Source: JBFXAM01 sp050184295 (lineage in GTDB: Bacteria; Planctomycetota; Phycisphaerae; UBA1845; Fen-1342). Taken from it: DNA of 7,701 nt. Position numbers and translations under genes: made by a program. The number at the start of each line of letters is the position of its first letter. The first letter of the stretch is position 1. Below, one piece after another: positions 1 to 6,793 of the stretch. Where the stretch lies: contig JBFXAM010000166.1 in the NCBI GenBank assembly GCA_050184295.1, positions 1 through 7,701 of the forward strand, given 5' to 3'. The notes under the pieces were generated by a model. That model was not told the origin of the DNA. It made no database searches and worked only from the letters and a program-made list of their open reading frames with translations.

Positions 1-1
1 G

Positions 2-829
2 CTCGTGGAGCACTTTCCCAAGATCATGGACGTGAAGTTCACGTCGCACATGGAAGACGAGCTGGACAAGATCGAGGACGCGCACCTCGACTGGGTCCAG
101 GTGCTTCACGAGTTCTACGACCCCTTCAAGGAGCTGCTCTCCCGCGCCACCACCGAGATGCAGGCCGCGCGCGGAGAGCCCAGCGCGCACGTGTGCCCCA
201 CCTGCGGCGGCGCGATGGTGTATCGCTGGAGCCGCACCGGGCGCTTCCTCGCGTGCTCGAATTATCCGAAGTGCAAGGCGACGCAGAACGTCGATCGTGA
301 AGGCAATCCGATCATCGCAAAGGTGACCGACACGCCGTGCGAGGCGTGCGGCAAGCCGACGATTCTGCGGCAGAGCAAGACCGGCTTCTTTCTCGGATGC
401 AGCGGCTACCCCGAGTGTCGCCAGACCGTGCCCTGCAACGAGCAAGGCGAGGTGCTGAAGCTCGTGAAGGACGAGGAGCTGAAGCGGCCGTGCGACGCGT
501 GCGGGTCGGGCACGATGGTCGTGAAGCGCAAAGGCCGCCGCGCGTTCCTCGGCTGCCATCGCTTCCCCGAGTGCAAGAACACGGCGACGCTGCCCGCCGA
601 CATTCGCCTCGAGCGGCCGCCGGTGGCGCCGCCGGAGCTGGCGGGGATCAACTGCGAGAAGTGCAAGCGTCCGATGGTGATTCGCTCGGGCAAGCGCGGC
701 AAGTTCGTCGCGTGCTCGGGTTTCCCGCGGTGCCGAAACGCCAAGCCGGTGGAGAAGCTCGACGAGCTGAAGGCGGCGGCGGCGGCGAATGGACTGCTGA
801 CCGCAGTCGACGAGCACGGAAACGTCTAG
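2..829 (+). CDS. topA: DNA topoisomerase I, C-terminal part (5' end outside window)
   Basis: This is the C-terminal portion of type IA DNA topoisomerase, the enzyme that relaxes negative supercoils by passing strands through a transient single-strand break. The window opens inside the last part of the core domain: the run HFPKIMDVKFTSHMEDELDK, then LDWVQVLHEFYDPF, is the typical TopA end-of-core signature. The catalytic tyrosine lies upstream, outside the window. Four C4 zinc ribbons of the topoisomerase C-terminal family follow. Counting from the GTG codon at 5, their cysteines are 64/67/84/90, 112/115/132/138, 163/166/184/190 and 217/220/237/243. Each has the CxxC-(16-17)-CxxxxxC layout and the GxFLxCSxYPxC-like core. 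The reading frame stops at TAG 827-829, but the same frame continues open with two more ribbons up to 1291, so this end may not be the natural one. The identification is firm. What is uncertain is whether the protein ends here. Confidence 0.95.
   Translation, partial: LVEHFPKIMDVKFTSHMEDELDKIEDAHLDWVQVLHEFYDPFKELLSRATTEMQAARGEPSAHVCPTCGGAMVYRWSRTGRFLACSNYPKCKATQNVDREGNPIIAKVTDTPCEACGKPTILRQSKTGFFLGCSGYPECRQTVPCNEQGEVLKLVKDEELKRPCDACGSGTMVVKRKGRRAFLGCHRFPECKNTATLPADIRLERPPVAPPELAGINCEKCKRPMVIRSGKRGKFVACSGFPRCRNAKPVEKLDELKAAAAANGLLTAVDEHGNV
827..829 (+). other. In-frame TAG interrupting the topA zinc-ribbon tail
   Basis: The frame that encodes TopA up to 826 continues after this TAG with no other stop for 153 codons (830-1288). 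The continuation encodes Gly/Ala-rich linker sequence, then the segment FALTRTGKPVVEV, then two more TopA-type zinc ribbons. The frame is unchanged, so a single substitution (for example from CAG, AAG, GAG, TGG, TCG or a Tyr codon) or a base-call error would create it. The base after the stop is G. The M56 gene in this window also ends at TAG, which argues against a general reassignment of TAG. Confidence 0.85.
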
Positions 830-1291
830 GCCGCGGTTGGTGGCTATGCGGGCGGTAACGGCGCCTCGAAGGCGGCGGCGCGGGCGGCGGCCATTGCTCG
901 GCCCGCCGGCGAACCGCCGCCCGGATTCGCGCTCACACGTACCGGCAAACCGGTCGTCGAGGTCATGCCCGGAGAAGACGGGCTCACCTGCCCGGAGTGC
1001 GGCAGCACGATGGAGCTGCGCCGCGGACGGTTCGGGCCGTTCTTTTCGTGCGGCGGATTCCCGAAGTGCCGTTTTGTTGCGAATCTGCGCGGCGAGGCGA
1101 AGAAAGCCGCCGAAGAGCGGATGCCGGCGCCCGAGCGCGCCAAGCCGGAACCCACGGACATTCCCTGTGACGAGTGCGGCAAGCCGATGGTGATTCGCGA
1201 GGGCCGGCGCGGGAAATTCCTCGGTTGCAGCGGCTATCCGAAGTGCCGCACGACGAAGGAACTGCCGGCGGAGGCGACCAGCGCGACGTAA
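830..1291 (+). CDS. In-frame continuation of TopA tail with zinc ribbons 5 and 6
   Basis: This stretch follows the TAG in the topA frame and ends at TAA 1289-1291. An ATG at 965 could open a separate 108-residue protein, but only a weak GAGG sits 3 bases before it, and coding-like sequence with the same family character extends upstream of it. I therefore read it as the severed end of topA. It has an Ala/Gly-rich linker (830-925), the segment FALTRTGKPVVEV, and two C4 ribbons. Counted from Met 965, their cysteines are 9/12/29/35 and 68/71/88/94. Ribbon 6 (CGKPMVIREGRRGKFLGCSG) is very similar to ribbon 4 upstream, as expected from tandem duplication within one tail. Three outcomes are possible: it is translated by readthrough, it is an independent small zinc-ribbon protein, or it is untranslated remnant. 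The sequence alone does not decide between them. Confidence 0.7.
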   Translation, partial: AAVGGYAGGNGASKAAARAAAIARPAGEPPPGFALTRTGKPVVEVMPGEDGLTCPECGSTMELRRGRFGPFFSCGGFPKCRFVANLRGEAKKAAEERMPAPERAKPEPTDIPCDECGKPMVIREGRRGKFLGCSGYPKCRTTKELPAEATSAT

Positions 1292-1702
1292 GACATGCCG
1301 ACACCGGTGCGGTTGGTGGGCGGAGAGCGTGCAATGGCACGCGCCGTCGACATGGCACCCGCCGTTCCGCGACAAGCTTCCACCAACGCGTCTGACTCGC
1401 CGGCCGAACCTCTATGAACGCAGCAGGCGCGCAGCCAGACTTGGCCGCGCGACCGCCACGTGGCGCGGCGACCGCCACCGTCCGACGGTGAGCGCGCGTC
1501 GCCGTTCAATCCTTACGATGTGCTCAGCGCGTTACGGACGGCGGAGGCCCCTTTTCCGCGGCGCGCGAGTGCGGGGACTTGCTCGCCGAACGCGGCGCGT
1601 CACTATCGTACGAAAGAAAGATGTCCGCTATGTGAACCGTGTGCCGGGCGGGACGCGGCTGTATGCGACCTGACGCCCCCCGGTCCCAACGAACGAAAGT
1701 CC
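1292..1702. other. Convergent intergenic spacer without a recognisable gene
   Basis: This spacer lies between the end of topA (+) and the end of the LolA-like gene (-). The open frames crossing it are Arg/Pro-rich, have no recognisable domain and lack convincing ribosome binding sites. Small structures visible are two tandem 18-bp copies starting ATGGCAC at 1334 and 1352, a direct repeat GCGACCGCCAC at 1449 and 1468, an 8-bp palindrome CACCGGTG just after topA, and a short hairpin CACCGT-ccg-ACGGTG at 1476-1490. No hairpin followed by a T-run was seen on either strand, so no intrinsic terminator is called for the two converging genes. Confidence 0.6.
1334..1369. repeat. Two tandem 18-bp copies (ATGGCAC-SCGCCGT)
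   Basis: The copies at 1334-1351 and 1352-1369 share ATGGCAC, then one variable base, then CGCCGT. They diverge in the last few bases. With only two short copies the repeat could be chance or a relic of a longer array. Confidence 0.35.
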
Positions 1703-3175
1703 TTATGGCCGCGGTGAGCCTAGACGCGACTGCGTGGCGGCGGGACTTGCCGACGCGGCCGCGCTTCGCTGAGCCGTCGTCGGCAGCTTGTCGAGCCGCG
1801 GCTTGATCTCGCGCTCGAAGATCTCGTCGATCGGCGCGCGCAGCGCCGCCCGCAGCGCGGCAACGTTCTCGTCTTCCGCCGCGCGCGCAGCGCCCGTGAG
1901 CTTGTCGGCATCGGCCGTCCGCCGCTCCAGCTCCTCGAATCGCGGTCGTTGATCTCGCACGTGCTGAGCGGCGCGTTTCTGGCAGTCGCGCAGGATCGTC
2001 ATCGCCTGCTCGACCTGGTCGGCGGTCAGCCGGTAGCGCGCGATGAACTCGCGCGTGTAGCGTTCCCATTCCGATTCCACGGGCGCCGTCGTGGGCTGCG
2101 TCGTCGCGCGCGACGACGCAGCGGCCAAACCCGGGCGCGGCGGGATCGCCGATCCGCTGCCGACTCCCCGCAGCGCTGGAATGCGCCCGAGCGCTTGCCA
2201 GCGTCCGGTCATCGCCACCGCGCGGCTCATCTCGCGGGCGACGTTCGGCCCGGGACGAAGCTCGCCCGCCTCCCGCCGGAGAAAGTACTCTGCGGCCGAC
2301 ACAACGCGCTGCCCGTCCCAGAACCCGTTGGCGCAGTGTTCGAGTCCCTCCGGATCGGCGCAGACAACGTGCGTCCCCACTTCGACGCCGATCTGGGCCG
2401 GCGTGAGTTTCTGGGAATGCTCGGAGTGATTCAATTCCGCATGCAGGATGTCGATCGTGCGCTTGACCTTCTCACCGTCCTCGTAGTAGGCGAAGTTCTG
2501 CACGCGACGCGGAAACCAGCACCCGTCGACAAGTTGCAAGTCGATGGCCTCGCGCCCGACGACGCGGCCCTGGTGAATGAGGGTCATTTCCGTAATGGCG
2601 TAGTTGCGCGCCGGGTCGATGCGCCACTCCAATTCATACGGCCCGTCCGGCTTGGCGTGCACAACAACCATGTCGCCGTCCTGCCGCTCGGTGTATTGCG
2701 GTGTCGGCCGACCCGCCTCTCGCAAGTCATCATCCAGGGACAAGGACAAACCCAGCGGCGTCAGCCCGACGCGGCGCGGATCGAGCATGTCGAGCGACGG
2801 CTGACGGCTCCCCCGCCACCGGCGCACCTCGGGTTCCTGATCTTGCTTCTGCCAAATCGAGCCATCGAGATACAGACTCTGGATCGGCCCGCGGTACGTA
2901 TACTGCGTGGCAGGCTCTCCATCCGGGCCGCGCATCACCACGCGCTCTTCGTCGCCGTGGGCGATCGTCAGATAGTCGTCGCCGGCGGCCTGGTATGAGT
3001 AGAAGTACGTATGCGGAAACTCCGACTCGGATTCGCTCGGCCATTGCACCGAGTACTCGATCCGCGCCGTGCGAATCTGTTCCGCAGCCCGGGCGCGCTG
3101 GGCCGCAAGCAGCGCGGGCGGTGGCTCATCAAGCAGGACGAAAAGCATCAAGAGCGGCAGTACATCGGCTGGCAT
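1703..3175 (-). CDS. Exported LolA-like protein with Spy/CpxP-like helical C-terminus
   Basis: This is a 490-residue protein of unproven function. The ATG at 3175 is chosen because GGGAGG lies 8 bases upstream. An in-frame ATG at 3247 would overlap the preceding gene and adds a Cys/Arg-rich stretch that looks unlike a coding start. The N-terminus (residues 5-26) is hydrophobic and Leu-rich with a possible Ala-Ala cleavage region, so it is a weak signal peptide lacking the usual basic start. Residues about 30-260 are rich in beta strands, with aromatic and acidic alternation (YFYSYQ, QYTYRGPIQSLYLDG, ELEWRIDPARNYAITEM, VDGCWFPRRV). This is typical of the LolA/outer-membrane-lipoprotein-sorting fold seen in many planctomycete secreted proteins. 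After a Pro/Ala/Thr-rich linker (about 335-366), residues 367-465 are charged and helical with LTADQ at 383-387, resembling the LTxxQ of Spy/CpxP periplasmic chaperones. The tail is Ala/Ser-rich. A role in binding lipids or unfolded protein in the envelope is inference only. Confidence 0.75.
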   Translation of the reverse strand: MPADVLPLLMLFVLLDEPPPALLAAQRARAAEQIRTARIEYSVQWPSESESEFPHTYFYSYQAAGDDYLTIAHGDEERVVMRGPDGEPATQYTYRGPIQSLYLDGSIWQKQDQEPEVRRWRGSRQPSLDMLDPRRVGLTPLGLSLSLDDDLREAGRPTPQYTERQDGDMVVVHAKPDGPYELEWRIDPARNYAITEMTLIHQGRVVGREAIDLQLVDGCWFPRRVQNFAYYEDGEKVKRTIDILHAELNHSEHSQKLTPAQIGVEVGTHVVCADPEGLEHCANGFWDGQRVVSAAEYFLRREAGELRPGPNVAREMSRAVAMTGRWQALGRIPALRGVGSGSAIPPRPGLAAASSRATTQPTTAPVESEWERYTREFIARYRLTADQVEQAMTILRDCQKRAAQHVRDQRPRFEELERRTADADKLTGAARAAEDENVAALRAALRAPIDEIFEREIKPRLDKLPTTAQRSAAASASPAATQSRLGSPRP

Positions 3176-3230
3176 GCACGTCGCCTCCCGCTCGCCGCGG
3201 CACGCGCAACACGACCGCAACGGGAACCGC

Positions 3231-3614
3231 TCAAGTGATGATGCCACACAGCGACAGTATCCCGTACTTGAAGAAGCTACCCACAGGAGTAACGAATCCC
3301 GTCGTCTTGCAGGGGTTCAACTGGGGATCGCACCCGCCTGGAAAGGTAGGTTCACAAGTTCGAGTGGTGTAGCACGGCGTGTAGGCCACGACGTACAGCT
3401 CGAACAACCCATCGGTGCCCCGAGGACGTATTGTGTCGATGATCTCGTTTTCTGGGCACACGTAGCTACCCATCAACCCATCGCATTTGCATAGTACGAC
3501 GCCCGCGCACCTTTCCTCATCGGGCGCGATGTCGTGGCACTGCGCGTTTGCCGCTGTTCCGGTAAGAAGCGCCGCGCTCGCAACGATAAACACCGCTTGT
3601 TTTCCGAAGATCAT
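3231..3614 (-). CDS. Small secreted protein with ten cysteines, unknown function
   Basis: This is a 127-residue protein of no family I recognise. The ATG at 3614 is chosen because AAGGAG stands 5 bases upstream and a clear signal peptide follows: a lysine at residue 5, a hydrophobic stretch 7-18, and a cleavage site after Ala-Asn-Ala (residue 24). The mature chain begins with Gln then Cys. It has ten cysteines in about 100 residues (26, 36, 42, 44, 53, 81, 87, 95, 102, 123), an even number that suggests disulfide bonding outside the cytoplasm. The middle is acidic and Pro/Gly-rich, and the C-terminus is hydrophobic (YGILSLCGIIT). It lies 55 bp upstream of the LolA-like gene on the same strand, so the two are probably cotranscribed and may act on the same envelope process. 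It is unlikely to be a lipoprotein, because the residues before Cys26 do not form a proper lipobox. The coding call is good; the function is unknown. Confidence 0.7.
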   Translation of the reverse strand: MIFGKQAVFIVASAALLTGTAANAQCHDIAPDEERCAGVVLCKCDGLMGSYVCPENEIIDTIRPRGTDGLFELYVVAYTPCYTTRTCEPTFPGGCDPQLNPCKTTGFVTPVGSFFKYGILSLCGIIT

Positions 3615-3652
3615 AGGGTCTCCTTCGGATCGTAAGCGCCTCGCCAAACGTG

Positions 3653-3680
3653 AGCGTACCCCCCCTCCGCGTGCCGTCAA
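3653..3680 (-). promoter_or_regulatory. Putative sigma-70-type promoter for the secreted protein/LolA-like pair
   Basis: On the minus strand TTGACG (3680-3675) is followed after 16 bases by TACGCT (3658-3653). That places transcription initiation near 3646, about 30 bases before the ATG at 3614. The -35 is strong and the -10 is weak (matches at positions 1, 2 and 6). No other promoter-like pair is obvious in the adjacent GC-rich sequence. Confidence 0.4.
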
Positions 3681-4106
3681 CCGTTTTCAGCCCAAAATCA
3701 CGCGACGCGCCACAACTCCCTGCAACCGCGCGACCTCCGCGGGGGGGGCCGCGCCGGTTCCACGAGAGTGCCACCCCGCCCCACATTCTGATTTCCAGAT
3801 CGACCGGGCAGGGGTGGTCGCCGCTCGCGGGATCCGACTACGCCATTGTCGGCGCGTTCGCAATTCACCACGACGAGCAAAGCTCGAGCTATAACCGCAT
3901 TTGGTTGATGGCCGGCTGAAAAAAGACAGCGTACTCTCGCGACTTGTTCGAGAATCCGAGCCGCCGACGATGGGCAGAGGCGTACGCCGATGTCTCACGG
4001 TAACGAAGCGGTCGCGACGATACGCGTGCCGAGCCGGGACGTGCTGACGGGGGTGCTGCCAAACGGCGAGCAGCGCTCGTTGGCCGGGGCGATTGCCCTG
4101 GGCTGG
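3681..4106. other. Intergenic stretch, no gene recognised
   Basis: This is the left part of the 1-kb spacer between the two minus-strand units. Frames on both strands are Arg/Ser/Pro-rich without domains or convincing start signals. Visible oddities are an 8-base G run at 3741-3748 and a 7-base C run at 3659-3665, in the promoter region just left of this stretch. A moderately AT-rich patch around 3890-3930 includes a 6-base A run. No terminator, RNA gene or operator is recognised. Confidence 0.5.
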
Positions 4107-4310
4107 GGCTGGGACTCACCTTCGGTGCGAGTGCGCAGACGGCTGGGATTCGCCTTCGGCGCGGCTGTGCAGACGGCTGGGATGCGCGTTCGTGCCGACG
4201 CCGCATGTGTCTCGGATGCCGGCGGCGTCAAACTGAGCGCAAGGGCGTGATGCGCTCGTGCCGACGCCGCAGATGCCTGGGATGCACGTTAGGTTTGACT
4301 CTGCAATGAC
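4107..4310. repeat. Six degenerate 34-bp tandem repeat units
   Basis: Units start at 4107, 4141, 4175, 4209, 4243 and 4277, all at 34-bp spacing. The first three begin GGCTGGGA and the last begins CTGGGATGC. Units 1 and 2 match at 28 of 34 positions and share CTTCGG and the end GCAGAC. Units 3 and 5 share TCGTGCCGACGCCGCA, which also gives a weak 68-bp super-period. Units 4 and 6 are the most decayed. The period is not a multiple of three and no frame across it looks like a protein, so it is a DNA-level or RNA-level repeat rather than a protein repeat. There are no unique spacers between units, which excludes a CRISPR array. Confidence 0.75.
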
Positions 4311-4484
4311 CAGTGAGAACGCGCCCAAATGGAGCCGCCGCGCGATGTCGCAGTGCGGCATCGCGCGGCGGGTAAGGTCGGGCGATTCGATCCGGCCGGG
4401 CCGAGACGATGAGACCGGTGGCGGGCCCGCATCTACCATTCCGTCGAACCGGTGGCGCAGGTGTCGCCACGCCGGCGGCCGAGC

Positions 4485-4572
4485 GTCGTCAAATCAGCGG
4501 CGGCGGGTCATCAAGCCGGCCGCCGCGTGTCATCAAACCGGCGGCGGCGGGTCGTCAAGCCGGCCGCCGCGT
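4485..4572. repeat. Four 22-bp tandem units, two types alternating (44-bp dimer x 2)
   Basis: Units lie at 4485-4506, 4507-4528, 4529-4550 and 4551-4572. All begin GTCRTCAA. Units 1 and 3 end in CGGCGGCGG (19 of 22 identical to each other). Units 2 and 4 end in CGGCCGCCGCGT (21 of 22 identical). The two types are partly complementary: GCGGCGG at 4500-4506 can pair with CCGCCGC at 4520-4526 around a 13-base loop, and the same hairpin recurs in the second dimer. Related fragments flank the array (GTCGAACCGGTGGCG at 4443; GTCAAACCGTC at 4599). It lies 62 bp beyond the stop of the M56 gene, so it falls in that gene's 3' transcript region. No T-run follows, so it is not a standard intrinsic terminator. 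Confidence 0.8.
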
Positions 4573-4633
4573 ACCTCGCGACAAAGACCGGCGTCGCGGT
4601 CAAACCGTCTCCGAGCGCCGATTGCGGTGAGCG

Positions 4634-6793
4634 CTATCGGTCACCGCCGCCCGCGTGCTCGAGTTCGACGACCACCTTCGGCGTATCGCCGTTTGCTTCA
4701 GCCTTGCGCATGATGACGCGCGGCGCGCCCGCGGCGCCCATCAGGCCGTTCGACTTGTGAAACTCGCGCAGCTCATCGTTCGTCAGGATGCCGTCGCCGT
4801 TCGCATCGGCGGCCGGAATCTTCTCCAGCAGCTTCTGGCGCATGCGCGACGCGTTCTGCTCGACAAACGTGTCGCGCTCCTCCGCCGTGAGCTTCCCGTC
4901 GCCGTTTGCATCCGCCTTCGGGTTCAGCTCGAGGAACGTAACGAGCGGCGCTTCCTGCACGACCGCGAGCTGCCGCGCCACGTCGGCGCTCGTCAGGCTC
5001 GCCGAGACGTTCTCGAGCAGCCAGCGATACGCGAGGTCCGGCGGCGGAAGCCGGCGCGTGAACATTCGCATCTCTTCCGGCTTCACCTCGACCGGCTGGC
5101 CGTTCACGATCTTCTCGACGTGAACCTGGTCCGGGCTGCCGTCGGCGCTGGCCCGCACGCGCACTTCCACGTTTTCGTGCTGCGGCGTCCACGTTCCGGC
5201 GGCGCCGGCGGGCGCATCCTTCAGCATGACGCGCCGGGCGATCTGCGGCTTCAGCGTGTCGTGAAGATTCGCGCCCTGCACGAGCCGCGCCGCTTCCAGC
5301 GCGCTGAGCGCGCCGTTCTTGTCGCGATCGGCGTTCGGATACTTCGCGAGCACCGCGGCCGGGTCGCTCAACGCCAGCGCGACCAGGTACGCGTCGCGCT
5401 CGTTGGCGGTCAGCACGCCGTCGGCATTCGCATCCGCGGCGGGATACTTCGTGAGAAACTCGGCGAGTTGCTTCTTACCCGGCGGGGCGACGACCTGCAT
5501 CGCGAGGTGACGCCGCTCGCCATCGGCGTCCACGTCCTCATCGCAGTGGACGAACGCGAGAAAGTCCGCGCCTTCCGGCAGCTCGCCGCAATCGAGGCCG
5601 AACCACGCCGGCGCGTCGGCGTCGAGCAGCAGCACCGGCGGCGGCGCGCCGTCGGGATTGCCGTCGACCTGGACGATGACTTCGCGGGTCTCGGTCGGCG
5701 CGCCAGCTTGATCCGACTGCTGGGCCTGGCCGGTCAGGGCAAATCCGCCCCACGCGGCAATCAGCGCGGCACCGCCAAACCCGAGCGAACGCGCGAAGCC
5801 GCGCCGCGACGATGTACTCATGATCATCTCGATTCTCCTTTGAACGTGAGAGCGATGGGCGGCCATCGCGCAGGGCACATGTGCGGACCAGCGCATCGGC
5901 GTCGGGTGCAGCGCTCGCAGCAGGGTTCGCGCGTAGTCCCCCGCTGAAAGCCGCCCGTGACGAAGGGCCCACTCGTCACAAGCCTGCTCCCGCGCCAGAT
6001 CGATGCGCCGGTTCACCCACGCGACGACCGGCCAGAAAAACAGCATCGTCCCGGCGAGCCACTGCAGGTAACGCACCAGCAGGTCCCCGCGACGAAGATG
6101 TGCAAGTTCGTGAAGCACGACCGCCTCGAGCTCCTCGGGTCGATCAAGCTGTCGGCGCGAGAGCACCAGCGTCGGTTGCAGAATCCCAAACAGGAACGGC
6201 GCAGGCGCCTGTTCGCTCATCCGCACGTCGAGAACGCGTCGCACGCCGACGCGCGTGCAGACCGCAGACACGAGCTGTGCGCTGCGCGCGTCCACTTCCG
6301 GCAGTCGCCGGCACGCCACCGCAAACAGCGCGTATCGCCGCAGCCGCCAGACGCCGATCAGCACAACCGCGCCCAGGTACGCGAATGCGACGAGCGTGAT
6401 CAGCGGAACGCCGCGATCTTCCGCCACCGGCGTCGCTGTCGTCGCGTCGTCGGCGTTGTACACCGTCGGAACCAGACGCAGCTCGCCGTCGGGGGCTTCC
6501 GCGGCGTGCGGTGCTGTGAATGAAGTCGCGCTCGCGGGCCACAGCCCGCCGAACAGCGACACGGTCGTTGCGAGTGAATAGGACGATGCCGGTCCCAGCG
6601 GAAACACGAATTTGATCAGCACGATGAGCCAGAGGCAGCCCTGAACCGCGGGCGGCGTGTGGCGCAGCAGCGTCTTGGTCAGCAGCCACGTGACAACCGC
6701 CAGCGCGCTGCCGTAGAGCAGTGCGAGCCCGACCCAGGAGAGCACGCCGTTCGCAAGATCGTGAATGGGCATCGCGAGGAGAGACGAGATCAC
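4634..6793 (-). CDS. BlaR1/MecR1-like M56 metallopeptidase with EF-hand sensor domain
   Basis: This is a 719-residue membrane signal transducer. The GTG at 6793 is chosen because AAGGAG lies 7 bases upstream and it overlaps the blaI-like stop as GTGA. Membrane segments are near residues 14-38, 51-66, 129-149 and 338-355. The M56 core lies between the last two. It has HELAH (228-232) with zinc-binding His228/His232 and catalytic Glu229, then REQACDE with Glu269 as likely third ligand, 40 residues after Glu229 as in BlaR1-type proteases. In BlaR1 this cytoplasmic protease leads to repressor cleavage, and the neighbouring blaI-like gene fits that role. The C-terminal 360 residues, expected outside the cytoplasm, differ from BlaR1. 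They contain no SxxK motif and four canonical EF-hand loops: 454-465, 489-500, 628-639 and 663-674, each with D/N at positions 1, 3 and 5, Gly at 6 and Glu at 12. Ca2+ binding is therefore likely. Ca2+ as the actual signal is inference. The stop is TAG. Confidence 0.9.
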   Translation of the reverse strand: MISSLLAMPIHDLANGVLSWVGLALLYGSALAVVTWLLTKTLLRHTPPAVQGCLWLIVLIKFVFPLGPASSYSLATTVSLFGGLWPASATSFTAPHAAEAPDGELRLVPTVYNADDATTATPVAEDRGVPLITLVAFAYLGAVVLIGVWRLRRYALFAVACRRLPEVDARSAQLVSAVCTRVGVRRVLDVRMSEQAPAPFLFGILQPTLVLSRRQLDRPEELEAVVLHELAHLRRGDLLVRYLQWLAGTMLFFWPVVAWVNRRIDLAREQACDEWALRHGRLSAGDYARTLLRALHPTPMRWSAHVPCAMAAHRSHVQRRIEMIMSTSSRRGFARSLGFGGAALIAAWGGFALTGQAQQSDQAGAPTETREVIVQVDGNPDGAPPPVLLLDADAPAWFGLDCGELPEGADFLAFVHCDEDVDADGERRHLAMQVVAPPGKKQLAEFLTKYPAADANADGVLTANERDAYLVALALSDPAAVLAKYPNADRDKNGALSALEAARLVQGANLHDTLKPQIARRVMLKDAPAGAAGTWTPQHENVEVRVRASADGSPDQVHVEKIVNGQPVEVKPEEMRMFTRRLPPPDLAYRWLLENVSASLTSADVARQLAVVQEAPLVTFLELNPKADANGDGKLTAEERDTFVEQNASRMRQKLLEKIPAADANGDGILTNDELREFHKSNGLMGAAGAPRVIMRKAEANGDTPKVVVELEHAGGGDR

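Noticed and set aside
827..829. Reassignment of TAG to an amino acid in this organism
   Set aside because: The M56 gene also ends at TAG (4636-4634). Reading through it would run into the 22-bp DNA repeats rather than protein-like sequence. One interrupted gene is not enough for a recoding claim.
1329..1717. Small plus-strand proteins in the spacer after topA
   Set aside because: They are Arg/Pro-rich translations with no domain and no good ribosome binding site. The two candidate frames overlap each other.
1949..2998. Plus-strand open frame (349 codons) opposite the LolA-like gene
   Set aside because: It is an antisense shadow. The minus strand has the signal, ribosome binding site and fold signatures.
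3990..4250. An 86-residue plus-strand protein
   Set aside because: About half of it is made of the 34-bp repeats, whose period is not a multiple of three, and no Shine-Dalgarno sequence precedes it.
4107..4572. CRISPR array
   Set aside because: Both repeat sets are directly tandem with no unique spacers, the units are degenerate, and no cas gene is present.
4655..5947. Long plus-strand open frame (430 codons) opposite the M56 gene
   Set aside because: It is an antisense shadow caused by high GC. Its translation is Arg/Val/His-rich without domains, while the minus strand encodes clear M56 and EF-hand motifs.
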